64,000 nucleotides of DNA from Streptomyces koelreuteriae (GTDB lineage: Bacteria; Actinomycetota; Actinomycetes; Streptomycetales; Streptomycetaceae). Position numbers and translations under genes: made by a program. The notes under the pieces were generated by a model. It made no database searches. It saw only the letters and a list, made by a program, of their open reading frames with translations, and had not been told where the DNA came from. Positions within the stretch are counted from its first letter, which is position 1. Every line of letters starts with the position of its first letter. Positions 1 through 9,323 of this stretch are shown here, in pieces. The stretch is taken from positions 1,302,001-1,366,000 of the forward strand of contig NZ_CP075896.1 of NCBI RefSeq assembly GCF_018604545.1, given 5' to 3'.

Positions 1-1
1 C

Positions 2-487
2 GACCTCGTCTCCCTCGACTTCGGCGCCGAACTGGGCGGCTGGGTCGGCGACTCGGCGCTCAGCTTCGTCGTCGGCACCCCGCGCAAGGGCGATCCGCGT
101 CTGGTCGAGACCGTGGAGCGGGCCCTCGCGGCGGGCATCGAGGCCGCCGTCGTGGGCAACCGCATCGGCGACATCGCGCACGCGATCGGCACGGTGTGCC
201 GCGGCGCCGGCTACGGCATCCCGGACGGCTTCGGCGGCCACGGCATCGGCCGCCGCATGCACGAGGACCCGGGGGTGCCGAACGAGGGCCGGCCGGGACG
301 GGGCATGCGCCTGCGGCACGGGATGGTGCTGGCGATCGAGCCCATGGTCATCGGGGGCGGCACGGACGACTATCACGCGGCTCCCGACGGCTGGACGCTG
401 AAGACGAACGACGGCTCCCGCGCGGCCCACGCGGAGCACACGGTGGCGATCACGGATGCCGGACCGAGGATCCTGACCGCGCGCTGA
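2..487 (+). CDS. map: Type I methionine aminopeptidase, 3' part
   Basis: The frame is open from base 2 and ends with TGA, so this is the C-terminal part of a gene starting outside the window. The translation has the pita-bread metallopeptidase motifs of MetAP: DFGAELGGWVGDSALSF, GHGIGRRMHEDP (metal and substrate histidines), LAIEPMVIGGG (metal-binding Glu) and AEHTVAITDAGP near the end. The family removes N-terminal Met from nascent proteins in the cytoplasm. Streptomycetes usually carry several map paralogues, and I cannot tell which this is. The next gene starts 188 bp downstream. Confidence 0.93.
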   Translation, partial: DLVSLDFGAELGGWVGDSALSFVVGTPRKGDPRLVETVERALAAGIEAAVVGNRIGDIAHAIGTVCRGAGYGIPDGFGGHGIGRRMHEDPGVPNEGRPGRGMRLRHGMVLAIEPMVIGGGTDDYHAAPDGWTLKTNDGSRAAHAEHTVAITDAGPRILTAR

Positions 488-675
488 ACCACGCCCCGGA
501 GGTCCGGATCCTACGGAAATGTCCCGAAGGTGCCCGCCGCCGACGATCGTGCGAAGGTGTTCTACGAGCGCGCCCCAGGTGTAACCGGCTGCCACCCGGG
601 TTACCCGGCCCCGGCACGTCGACCAGCGAGGGTGTCCCCCGCCCGGGCGCCGGGGACGCCGGGAACGGAAGGCCC

Positions 676-3210
676 ATGAGCAGCGGCTTCACCAGCCCGG
701 AGGGCTACGGCTCGGACCCCTTCGGAGAATTCCTCGCACGCTTCTTCGGCGGACCGCGACCGGGGCCCCGGCAGATCGACCTCGGGCGGCTGCTCAGCCA
801 GCCGGCCCGTGAGCTCGTCCGGGGCGCCGCCCAGTACGCCGCCGAGCACGGCAGCCGGGACCTCGACACGGAGCATCTGCTGCGGGCGGCGCTCGGCACC
901 GAGCCCACCCGGACCCTGCTCAGCAAGGCCGGGGCCAACCCCGACTCGCTGGCGTCGCAGATCGACGACCGGTCGGGCCCGGCCCAGCACGGCCCCGAGG
1001 ACACGCCGCCGCCGACCACGCTGTCCCTCACCCCGGCCGCCAAACGGGCGCTGCTGGACGCGCACGACATGGCCCGGGCCCGCGGCTACGGCTACATCGG
1101 CCCGGAGCATGTGCTCAGCGCCCTGGCCTCGAACCCCGATTCGGCCGCCGGGCACATCCTGAACGCGGCCCGCTTCGCGCCCTCGGCCCCGCCCGAGGCG
1201 CCGGAGGTCCCGCAGGCCGAGCGGCCGCGCCCGACGAACACGCCGACCCTGGACAAGTACGGCCGCGACCTCACCGAACTGGCCCGGCAGGGGCGGATCG
1301 ACCCGGTGATCGGCCGCGACGAGGAGATCGAGCAGACCGTCGAGGTCCTCTCCCGCCGCGGCAAGAACAACCCGGTGCTGATCGGTGACGCGGGCGTCGG
1401 CAAGACCGCCGTCGTCGAGGGGCTGGCGCAGCGCGTCTCCGAGGGGGACGTGCCCGACATACTGATCGGCCGCCGCGTGGTCGCCCTGGACCTGACGGGC
1501 GTCGTCGCGGGCACCCGCTACCGGGGTGACTTCGAGGAGCGGATGAACAACATCGTCAGTGAGATCCGCGCCCACTCCGAGCAGTTGATCATCTTCATCG
1601 ACGAGCTGCACACGGTCGTGGGCGCCGGTTCCGGTGGCGGCGACGGCAGTTCGCTGGACGCCGGCAACATCCTCAAGCCGGCCCTCGCCCGCGGGGAGCT
1701 GCACATCGTGGGCGCCACCACCCTGGAGGAGTACCGCCGGATCGAGAAGGACGCCGCGCTGGCCCGCCGCTTCCAGCCGATCATGGTCCCGGAGCCCACT
1801 CCCGCGGACACGATCGAGATCCTGCGCGGCCTGCGGGACCGCTACGAGGCCCACCACCAGGTCCGCTACACCGACGGCGCGCTGGTGGCGGCCGTGGAGC
1901 TGTCCGACCGCTATCTCACCGACCGCCGCCTGCCGGACAAGGCCATCGACCTGATCGACCAGGCCGGTGCCCGGGTGCGGCTGCGGGCGCGGACCAAGGG
2001 CACGGACGTACGGGCCCTGGAGCGGGAGCTGGAGCAACTGACCCTGGACAAGGACCAGGCGGTCGCGGACGAGAGCTACGAGCAGGCCACCCAGTTGCGC
2101 GACCGGATCCTGGACGTCAAGCAGCGGATCGCCCAGGCCGGTGGCGAGAGCGAGATCGACGAGGGCCAGGACCTCGTCGTCGAGGCCGAGTCGATCGCCG
2201 AGGTGGTGTCCCGCCAGACCGGCATCCCGGTCAGCAGCCTCACCCAGGAGGAGAAGGACCGGCTGCTGGGCCTGGAGGAGCATCTGCATCAGCGGGTGGT
2301 CGGCCAGGACGAGGCCGTGCGGGTCGTCTCCGACGCGGTGGTGCGCTCCCGGGCCGGTCTGGCCAGCCCCGACCGGCCGATCGGCAGCTTCCTCTTCCTC
2401 GGCCCGACCGGGGTCGGCAAGACCGAACTGGCCCGGGCGCTCGCCGAGGCCCTGTTCGGCAGCGAGGACCGCATGGTCCGCCTCGACATGAGCGAGTACC
2501 AGGAGCGGCACACCGTCAGCCGCCTGATCGGCGCCCCGCCCGGCTACGTCGGCCACGAGGAGGCCGGGCAGCTCACCGAGGTCGTCCGCCGCCACCCGTA
2601 CTCGCTGCTCCTCCTCGACGAGGTGGAGAAGGCGCACCCGGACGTCTTCAACATCCTGCTGCAGGTCCTCGACGACGGGCGGCTGACCGACTCCCAGGGC
2701 CGCACGGTGGACTTCACCAACACCGTCATCGTGATGACCAGCAACCTCGGCTCCGAGGCGATCACCCGCCGCGGCGCCACGATGGGCTTCGCCTCGGGCG
2801 ACGCCGACGCGGACGAGGAGGCCCGGCGCGAGCAGATCCTGCGCCCGCTGCGCGAGCACTTCCGCCCCGAGTTCCTCAACCGCATCGACGAGATCGTCGT
2901 CTTCCGCCAGCTCACCACCGACCAGCTGCGCCGGATCACCAACCTCCTGCTGGACCGCACCCGTTCCCTCGTCCAGGAGAAGGGCATCACGGTGACCTTC
3001 ACCGACCGAGCGGTGGAATGGCTGGCCGACCACGGCTATCAGCCCGAGTACGGCGCCCGCCCGCTGCGCCGCACGATCCAACGCGAGGTGGACAACGAAC
3101 TGTCCCGACTGCTGCTGGACGGCAGGGTGGAGGAAGGCGGCCAGGTCACGGTGGACACCGAGGACGGCCACTTGACGTTCCAAACGCAGAGTTCAGCAGC
3201 CCCCTCTTAG
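676..3210 (+). CDS. ClpC-like ATP-dependent unfoldase
   Basis: 844-residue HSP100/Clp ATPase. The frame is open further upstream, but the ATG at 676 follows GGAA and begins the first sensible sequence ([10 protein letters not shown]). Order: two Clp-N repeats (about residues 40-155), first AAA+ domain with Walker A GDAGVGKT and a DELHT Walker B, a UVR-like middle segment ([20 protein letters not shown]) as in ClpC rather than ClpB, second AAA+ domain with GPTGVGKTE and [11 protein letters not shown], then the Clp D2-small domain. It probably unfolds proteins for ClpP or disaggregates them. The N-terminus is longer and more Gly/Pro-rich than in housekeeping ClpC, so it is likely a paralogue. 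I see no HspR- or ClgR-like operator upstream. The last codons run into an intergenic repeat. Confidence 0.9.
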   Translation: MSSGFTSPEGYGSDPFGEFLARFFGGPRPGPRQIDLGRLLSQPARELVRGAAQYAAEHGSRDLDTEHLLRAALGTEPTRTLLSKAGANPDSLASQIDDRSGPAQHGPEDTPPPTTLSLTPAAKRALLDAHDMARARGYGYIGPEHVLSALASNPDSAAGHILNAARFAPSAPPEAPEVPQAERPRPTNTPTLDKYGRDLTELARQGRIDPVIGRDEEIEQTVEVLSRRGKNNPVLIGDAGVGKTAVVEGLAQRVSEGDVPDILIGRRVVALDLTGVVAGTRYRGDFEERMNNIVSEIRAHSEQLIIFIDELHTVVGAGSGGGDGSSLDAGNILKPALARGELHIVGATTLEEYRRIEKDAALARRFQPIMVPEPTPADTIEILRGLRDRYEAHHQVRYTDGALVAAVELSDRYLTDRRLPDKAIDLIDQAGARVRLRARTKGTDVRALERELEQLTLDKDQAVADESYEQATQLRDRILDVKQRIAQAGGESEIDEGQDLVVEAESIAEVVSRQTGIPVSSLTQEEKDRLLGLEEHLHQRVVGQDEAVRVVSDAVVRSRAGLASPDRPIGSFLFLGPTGVGKTELARALAEALFGSEDRMVRLDMSEYQERHTVSRLIGAPPGYVGHEEAGQLTEVVRRHPYSLLLLDEVEKAHPDVFNILLQVLDDGRLTDSQGRTVDFTNTVIVMTSNLGSEAITRRGATMGFASGDADADEEARREQILRPLREHFRPEFLNRIDEIVVFRQLTTDQLRRITNLLLDRTRSLVQEKGITVTFTDRAVEWLADHGYQPEYGARPLRRTIQREVDNELSRLLLDGRVEEGGQVTVDTEDGHLTFQTQSSAAPS

Positions 3211-3251
3211 GGGCGCGGGGAACTGCGCGACCAGCCCCCACGCACCCGCGG
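3205..3251 (+). repeat. Streptomyces GGGGCGCGGGG intergenic repeat, copy 1
   Basis: The segment has GGGGCGCGGGGAACTGCGCG, then ACCAGCCCCCACGC and ACCCGC, between the convergent clp-like and gamma-glutamyltransferase genes. The clp stop codon TAG lies in its left edge. It is the short form of a palindromic element very common at 3' ends of Streptomyces genes. A longer copy is at 38160-38232 in this window. It may act as an RNA hairpin or terminator. Family assignment is from memory of the motif. Confidence 0.7.
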
Positions 3252-3260
3252 ACGAACTCT

Positions 3261-5063
3261 TCAGCGAACCGGCCGCACCACCATCGCCGATCCCCCACCC
3301 CGCCGTACCTTCTCAGCGGCTGCCAGCCACTTCCCACCGGGCAGCCGCTGAACCGCCGTAGCGGCCCCGATCTCCGGATTCACCTTGAACGAATGCCCGA
3401 TCGCTTCGAGCTGCTTCCTTACATCACTGTCGTACAACCCCGGCTCCAGCTCGGTCTGCGCAGCATTCCGCTGACTCGCCCGAGGCGCGGCAATCGCATC
3501 GACCAACGGCAACCCCCGGTCGACAAACCCGGTCAGCGTCTGCAGGACGGTCGTGATGATCGTCGCCCCGCCCGGCGACCCCAGCGCCACCACGGGCTTG
3601 TCGTGCCGGTCGAGCACGATCGTCGGCGAGATGGAGGACCGGGGCCGCTTCCCGGGCCCGGGAAGATTCGGGTCGTGCACGGCCGGGTTCGCCGGTGTGA
3701 AGGAGAAGTCCGTCAGCTCGTTGTTGAGGATGAACCCCCGCCCCGGCACGGTGATCCCGCTGCCGCCGGTCTGCTCGATGGTGAGGGTGTAGGCGACGAC
3801 GTTCCCCCACTTGTCGGCGACCGTCAGATGCGTGGTGCTGTCACCCTCGTACGTCGTCGGAGCGGCCTTGCCGCCGGAGCCGCACCGCTCGGGATGACGC
3901 GGATCGCCCGGCGGCACCGGGCTGGACAGCACGGCGTCGTCCTTGATCAGGCACTCGCGTGAGTCGGCGAACCGCTGCGACAGCAGCTCCTTCGTCGGTA
4001 CGTCCTCGAACGCGGGGTCGCCCACCCACCGGCCCCGGTCGGCGAACGCGATCCGGCTGGCCTCGATGAAGCGGTGCAGGTACTTCGCCTTGCTCGCCTT
4101 CGACAGGTCGGTCCGCTCCAGGATGTTGAGCGCCTCACCGACCGTCGTACCGCCGGAGGACGACGGCGCCATGGAGTAGACGCCGAGGCCGCGGTAGGAG
4201 GTCCTGGTGGGTGCCTGGAGCTTGGTGCGGTAGGCGGCCAGGTCCTTGGCGGACAGGTCGCCGGGGCGGGCGTTCCAGCCGGAGGCCGGGTCGACGGGCG
4301 GCTTGTTCACCGTGTCGACGATCTCCCGGCCGAGGCCTCCGCGGTAGAGCGCGCCGACGCCCTTGTTCCCCAGCTCCGCGTAGGTGCGGGCGAGGTCGGG
4401 GTTCTTGAAGGTGGAGCCGACGACCGGGAGCTGCCCGCCGGGCAGGAACAGTTCGGCGGTGTCCGGGAAGTAGCGGAAGCGGGTCTCGTTGGACGCCGTC
4501 TGCGAGCGGAAGGTCTCGTCGACCCTGAACCCGTCGCGCGCCAGCCGCTCGGCCGGCTTCAGGACGTTCGCGAGCCGCTTGCTGCCCCACTGGTCCAGCG
4601 CTGTCTGCCAGGTGGCGGGCGTGCCGGGTGTGCCGACGCTCAGGCCGCTGCTGACGGCTTCGGCGAACGGGATGGGCTTGCCGTTCTCGGTGAACAGGTT
4701 CTTGTCGGCGGACAGCGGAGCGGTCTCGCGTCCGTCGATGGTGCGCACCGTACGGGACTTGGCGTCGTAGTGGACGAAGTAGCCGCCCCCGCCGATGCCG
4801 GCGGAGTAGGGCTCGGTGACGCCGAGCGCGGCGGCTGTGGCGACGGCCGCGTCGACGGCGTTGCCGCCCTTGCGCAGGACCTCGATTCCGGCGGCCGAGG
4901 CGTCGGGGTCGACGCTGGATACGGCGCCGCCGTATCCGACGGCCTGTGGGGTTTTCTCACCCCCGTCGGTCTGTGCGGCGGGTGGCGCTGCCGCCCCCAC
5001 CGAGACCACCACGGCGGCCGAAACCGCCAGGACCGTCAGATTCCGCGCGACAGGGCGACGCAT
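3261..5063 (-). CDS. ggt: Secreted gamma-glutamyltransferase
   Basis: Gamma-glutamyltranspeptidase (Ntn hydrolase) of about 600 residues. I chose the ATG at 5063 over the GTG at 5069 because GGAGG ends 5 nt before the ATG and overlaps the GTG. An N-terminal signal peptide (RRPVARNLTVLAVSAAVVVS) predicts export. Family motifs include GGNAVDAAVATAAALGVTEPYSAGIGGGGYF, the self-cleavage and nucleophile threonine in DSTTHLTVAD, and GSPGGATIITTVLQ near the end. It cleaves gamma-glutamyl amides such as glutathione outside the cell. It is transcribed convergently with the upstream clp gene and divergently from the next gene. Confidence 0.93.
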   Translation of the reverse strand: MRRPVARNLTVLAVSAAVVVSVGAAAPPAAQTDGGEKTPQAVGYGGAVSSVDPDASAAGIEVLRKGGNAVDAAVATAAALGVTEPYSAGIGGGGYFVHYDAKSRTVRTIDGRETAPLSADKNLFTENGKPIPFAEAVSSGLSVGTPGTPATWQTALDQWGSKRLANVLKPAERLARDGFRVDETFRSQTASNETRFRYFPDTAELFLPGGQLPVVGSTFKNPDLARTYAELGNKGVGALYRGGLGREIVDTVNKPPVDPASGWNARPGDLSAKDLAAYRTKLQAPTRTSYRGLGVYSMAPSSSGGTTVGEALNILERTDLSKASKAKYLHRFIEASRIAFADRGRWVGDPAFEDVPTKELLSQRFADSRECLIKDDAVLSSPVPPGDPRHPERCGSGGKAAPTTYEGDSTTHLTVADKWGNVVAYTLTIEQTGGSGITVPGRGFILNNELTDFSFTPANPAVHDPNLPGPGKRPRSSISPTIVLDRHDKPVVALGSPGGATIITTVLQTLTGFVDRGLPLVDAIAAPRASQRNAAQTELEPGLYDSDVRKQLEAIGHSFKVNPEIGAATAVQRLPGGKWLAAAEKVRRGGGSAMVVRPVR

Positions 5064-5168
5064 CCGCACCTCCAGTCAAAGGCCGTCCGCGCAGCTTAAT
5101 TCATGGCCATGGTCGCGTCAGGCACGCGTCGAACACCGGTGCGTCGACGCCCGCTAGCATGCGCGCCC

Positions 5169-5927
5169 ATGAATGACGACGTGCGCAACATAGTCCTGGG
5201 CGTGGTCGCGGCGGGGATCAGTGCCGGGCTGGGCTGGGTGGCCCGCACCTACCTGTGGAAGCGCAGGCTCCGCCGGAAGCAGGCCTTCTTCGGGCTGCCC
5301 GACAACTCCGAGTCGCTGCTGGTGGTGAACCGGGGCGCCGGGGGACCCGAGTTCGCGGTGATGCGTTACGACGTGTTCGCGCTCCTCGAACTCGCCGCGC
5401 TGATCAAGGACTGCAACGCCCACGCCCAGATACTGCCGCACGACACGGCACGCCAGGGTTTCGGCGAGCGGACGGAGTTCTGTGTCGGCGGCCCCGCCTC
5501 CAACCGCCGGATGGCGGCCCATCTGTCCTCCCTGCTGCCCGGGGTGCGGGTGAACATGGACTCCGAACCGGGGCCGGACCGGGGATCGTTCCAGATCGGC
5601 TCCGAGCGCTACCGGGTGGACAACGGCAAGGAGGAGTACGCGCTGCTCGCCCGGCTGACCGCCGAGCGCAGCCAGAACACCCGGCCGGTCTACCTCTTCT
5701 GCGGCCAGACCTCGATCACCAACCAGGCCACCACCCGCTATCTCGCCCGCAACCACGAGAAGCTGGCCCGCAAGTACGGCAACAGCTCCTTCGCGCTGCT
5801 GCTGAAGGTGATCAACTCCCAGGCCTACGGCCCGGACGTCGTCGAACTGGTGGAGGACGTGACGCGCGCGGCACAGACCCCCCTGCCCGCGCCCGCCACT
5901 CCACGCAACAGCCACCGCTCCTCCTGA
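5169..5927 (+). CDS. Membrane-anchored protein of unknown function
   Basis: 252 residues from the ATG at 5169. One N-terminal hydrophobic helix (IVLGVVAAGISAGLGWVA) is followed by a basic stop-transfer segment (KRRLRRK), so most of the protein should be cytoplasmic. The soluble part has short beta-like hydrophobic runs (SLLVVNRG, RPVYLFCGQTSITNQATTRYLARN, FALLLKVI) that look like an alpha/beta fold, but I recognise no catalytic motif. The C-terminus is Pro/Ser-rich. It stands alone, between a divergent secreted peptidase and a secreted hydrolase. I recall similar proteins only as Streptomyces hypotheticals, and I infer no function. Confidence 0.72.
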   Translation: MNDDVRNIVLGVVAAGISAGLGWVARTYLWKRRLRRKQAFFGLPDNSESLLVVNRGAGGPEFAVMRYDVFALLELAALIKDCNAHAQILPHDTARQGFGERTEFCVGGPASNRRMAAHLSSLLPGVRVNMDSEPGPDRGSFQIGSERYRVDNGKEEYALLARLTAERSQNTRPVYLFCGQTSITNQATTRYLARNHEKLARKYGNSSFALLLKVINSQAYGPDVVELVEDVTRAAQTPLPAPATPRNSHRSS

Positions 5928-6043
5928 AGTCCTCCACTTCTCAACAATCGTTACTGGCACGTAACTTACCGACGGGTTACCACTGGTAAGAGGCCGAGGT
6001 TACCGTCTGGTCACTTTGCACTTACACGAGTGAGGAGTGACCC
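5928..6043 (+). promoter_or_regulatory. Promoter region of secreted hydrolase with inverted repeat
   Basis: This 116-bp gap is AT-richer than its surroundings. It holds a perfect inverted repeat TTACC-act-GGTAA at 5977-5989, flanked by further TTACC-like units (5966-5970 and 6000-6004). A strong ribosome site GAGGAG lies just before the GTG start at 6044. The repeat could be an operator for an unidentified regulator. Confidence 0.35.
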
Positions 6044-7612
6044 GTGGGACGTCACCGCAAGGCCCTGCGCACCACCGCCGTAGGCGCCGTCTCGGCCACC
6101 CTGGTCGCCGGCACAGCCCTCGGACTCGCCCCCACAGCGCAGGCGGCGCCGAACCCCGTCCGCTTCGTCGACATCGCCGGCGACGGCGGCACCGTCCTCA
6201 AGGCCAACGTCGTCACCCCGGCCGGGGCCGACGGCACGCGCCGCTACCCGCTGCTCGTCATGCCCACGAGCTGGGGTCTGCCCCAGGTCGAGTATCTGGC
6301 CCAGGCTCAGAAACTCGCCGACTCCGGGTACGTCGTGGTGACGTACAACGTGCGCGGCTTCTGGCAGTCGGGCGGCGAGATAGAAGTAGCGGGCCCACCC
6401 GACATCGCCGACGCGTCGAAGGTCATCGACTGGGCGATCGCCAACACCCCCTCGGACGCCGGGCGCATCGGCATGGCGGGCGTCTCCTACGGCGCCGGCA
6501 TCAGCCTGCTCACCGCCGCGCAGGACAAGCGGGTCAAGGCCGTCGCGTCACTGAGCGGCTGGGCGGACCTGATCGACTCCATCTACGCCGGACGCACCCA
6601 GCACGTCCAGGCGTCCGCCCTGCTGGACGGCGCGAGCATCGTGACGGGCCGGCAGAGCGCCGAACTCCGGCAGACCTTCGACGACTTCTACCGCTCCAAC
6701 CTGGCGAAGGAGCCGGAGCTCATCGCCTGGGGAAAGAAACGTTCCGCCGCTACCTACGTCGACCAGATCAACAAGAACGGCGCGGCGATCATGCTCGCCA
6801 ACGCCTGGGGCGACACCATCTTCCCGCCCAACCAGTACGCCGACTTCTACGAGAAGCTGACCGGCCCGAAGCGGCTGGAGATGCGGCCCGGAGACCACGC
6901 GACGGCGGAGCTGACCGGCCTGTTCGGGCTGCCCAACGACGTCTGGAAGGACACCACGCGCTGGTTCGACCACTACCTCAGGGGCGAGGACAACGGCATC
7001 GACCGTGAGCAGCCCGTCCAGCTCAAGTCCCGTTCCTCGGGCGGCTACGAGGGCTACCCCGACTGGAAGTCGGTCGCCGCGACCGACCGGAAGATCGCCC
7101 TCGGGGGCACGACCACGATTCGTACGAACGTGAACTCGGGGGCGGACGGCGGAGTCGTCTTCCTGTCCAGCATCCTCGACCAGGTGGCCCAGCTGCCCCC
7201 GATGGCCTCGATCCCGCTGCTCCCCCGCCGCTGGGCCGCCGTATGGCAGTCGGAGAAGTACGGACAGGCCCAACAGGTGCGCGGCACCGCGAAGTTGCAC
7301 ACGACCCTCACCCCGACCAAGGAGAGCGGCACCCTCGTCGCCTACCTGTACGACGTGGGGCCGCTCGGCCTCGGCAAGCTGGTCTCCAACGCGCCGTACA
7401 CCTTCCACGGGCGTACCCCCGGAAAGCCGTTCGGCGTCGACCTGGAGCTGTACTCCACGGCCTACGACGTCCCGGCCGGGCATCGCCTCGCCCTGGTCGT
7501 CGACACGGTCGACCCGCTCTACATCGAGCACAACCCGTCCGGCGCGCAGCTGACCTTCTCCTCGCCTGCGAACGACCCGTCGTACGTGTCGGTCCCGCTG
7601 CGCGAGCAGTGA
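6044..7612 (+). CDS. Secreted CocE/X-Pro dipeptidyl-peptidase-like hydrolase
   Basis: 522 residues from GTG at 6044, preceded by GAGGAG. The signal peptide has basic residues (GRHRKALR), a hydrophobic core and an AQA-A cleavage site near residue 35. The alpha/beta hydrolase domain carries the nucleophile elbow GVSYGAG, an acid-region motif NAWGDTIFPP and a HIS-region GDHA, as in peptidase S15/CocE enzymes. The C-terminal third is the jelly-roll X-Pro DAP domain with a typical LVVDTVDPLY segment. It is probably an extracellular acyl-ester or peptide hydrolase. It is monocistronic, with a hairpin about 40 bp after its stop. Confidence 0.85.
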   Translation: MGRHRKALRTTAVGAVSATLVAGTALGLAPTAQAAPNPVRFVDIAGDGGTVLKANVVTPAGADGTRRYPLLVMPTSWGLPQVEYLAQAQKLADSGYVVVTYNVRGFWQSGGEIEVAGPPDIADASKVIDWAIANTPSDAGRIGMAGVSYGAGISLLTAAQDKRVKAVASLSGWADLIDSIYAGRTQHVQASALLDGASIVTGRQSAELRQTFDDFYRSNLAKEPELIAWGKKRSAATYVDQINKNGAAIMLANAWGDTIFPPNQYADFYEKLTGPKRLEMRPGDHATAELTGLFGLPNDVWKDTTRWFDHYLRGEDNGIDREQPVQLKSRSSGGYEGYPDWKSVAATDRKIALGGTTTIRTNVNSGADGGVVFLSSILDQVAQLPPMASIPLLPRRWAAVWQSEKYGQAQQVRGTAKLHTTLTPTKESGTLVAYLYDVGPLGLGKLVSNAPYTFHGRTPGKPFGVDLELYSTAYDVPAGHRLALVVDTVDPLYIEHNPSGAQLTFSSPANDPSYVSVPLREQ

Positions 7613-7654
7613 TCTCCGGCTGCCGCCGGACGGGCCTGGCCGATGTGAACCGCC

Positions 7655-7683
7655 GCCCCCGTGGCCACAAGGGCCGTGGGGGC
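7655..7683 (+). terminator. Stem-loop after the secreted hydrolase
   Basis: GCCCCCGTGGCC, loop ACAA, then GGGCCGTGGGGGC pairs over about 11 bp with minor mismatches, 43 bp after the hydrolase stop. There is no U-tract, as is usual in Streptomyces. The rest of the gap up to 7836 shows no supported gene. Confidence 0.5.
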
Positions 7684-7836
7684 CACGCCCGGCGGGAACA
7701 CCCCGCGGACCCGGGCGGGCGGTCTGCTCACCCCTGACGGGATCGGCGGATTTCGGCGAAGTCCCCCTCTCCGACAGGGATGAAGGGCACATCGTAGTCG
7801 AGGTCCGATCCGATGAGCCGTCCGGTGGCTGCCCGT

Positions 7837-8580
<744 letters not shown>

Positions 8581-8744
8581 ACTCAGCCCTACTCACTCTC
8601 AGCTGTGTGGTGGTTGCCGCAACGTATCCAGGCAAGATCGGACTTGTCGGGCGACACGCACTTTTCGATCATTAGCCGTATTTACATCGCACTTTGGCTC
8701 AAAGCGTACGGCCAGGGATGGGGTCATGGGTACGGCCGCGGGCC

Positions 8745-9152
8745 TCACGCCTCCGCGACTTCCGCGTAGAGCTGGGACAGCTCGGGCACGCCGTACGCGG
8801 CCCACTCGTGCCCGGAGTCCACGACGTCGAACTCCCTGCCGGAGGTCAGCCGCACGACGGGCTGCCCGTCGGACCGGATCTCCCAGGCGGCTCCCGGCAC
8901 GGTGCGCACGATGACGGTGCCCAGGTAGAGCCCTGCGTCGTTGCCGAGCCAGGCCAGGGTCTCCTCGTCGTCCCGCCAGCGCGGCAGCAGCTGGTCCAGC
9001 GCCTCCAGCGAGGCCGCCGAGTCGTCCAGCCGGACCCCCGCCCGGTACGCCTGGGAGCGGAGCAGTTCGCACTCGGCGAGCAGATCCGCGATGCCCGCGG
9101 GGTCGGGGAACCCGACCTTCTGGCGCCGGTTGCCCAGGAAAGGGATGTTCAT
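8745..9152 (-). CDS. DUF6278-like conserved protein
   Basis: 135 residues (MNIPFLGNRRQKVGF...). It is a small soluble acidic protein with no signal peptide or membrane segment. The stretches LLAECELLRSQAYRAGVRLD and WLGNDAGLYLGTVIVRTVPGA are what I remember of the actinobacterial DUF6278 family, whose function is unknown. It is co-directional with the ABC ATPase gene but 164 bp upstream, so probably separate. The gap 8581-8744 is AT-richer and likely carries the ATPase promoter. I see no clear operator. Confidence 0.75.
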   Translation of the reverse strand: MNIPFLGNRRQKVGFPDPAGIADLLAECELLRSQAYRAGVRLDDSAASLEALDQLLPRWRDDEETLAWLGNDAGLYLGTVIVRTVPGAAWEIRSDGQPVVRLTSGREFDVVDSGHEWAAYGVPELSQLYAEVAEA

Positions 9153-9323
9153 ACGTCCAGCGTGTCATTCGTACCGCCGTGCGCACCACAGGCGCGCGGG
9201 CCTTCGCCGGCGGTCGAGTTCACGCCGAGTTCGCGCATGGCGCGTTGACGAGTCCCCCTAGTCTCCCTAGCTTCGTTGTCTCTCTAGCTTCACCGTGTGA
9301 TCGATGAGCGGGAGGAGTCGGCC

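Noticed and set aside
601..3183. Long minus-strand open frame opposite the clp-like gene
   Set aside because: It is a GC-bias shadow with low-complexity composition and no family motifs; the plus-strand gene has full Clp motifs.
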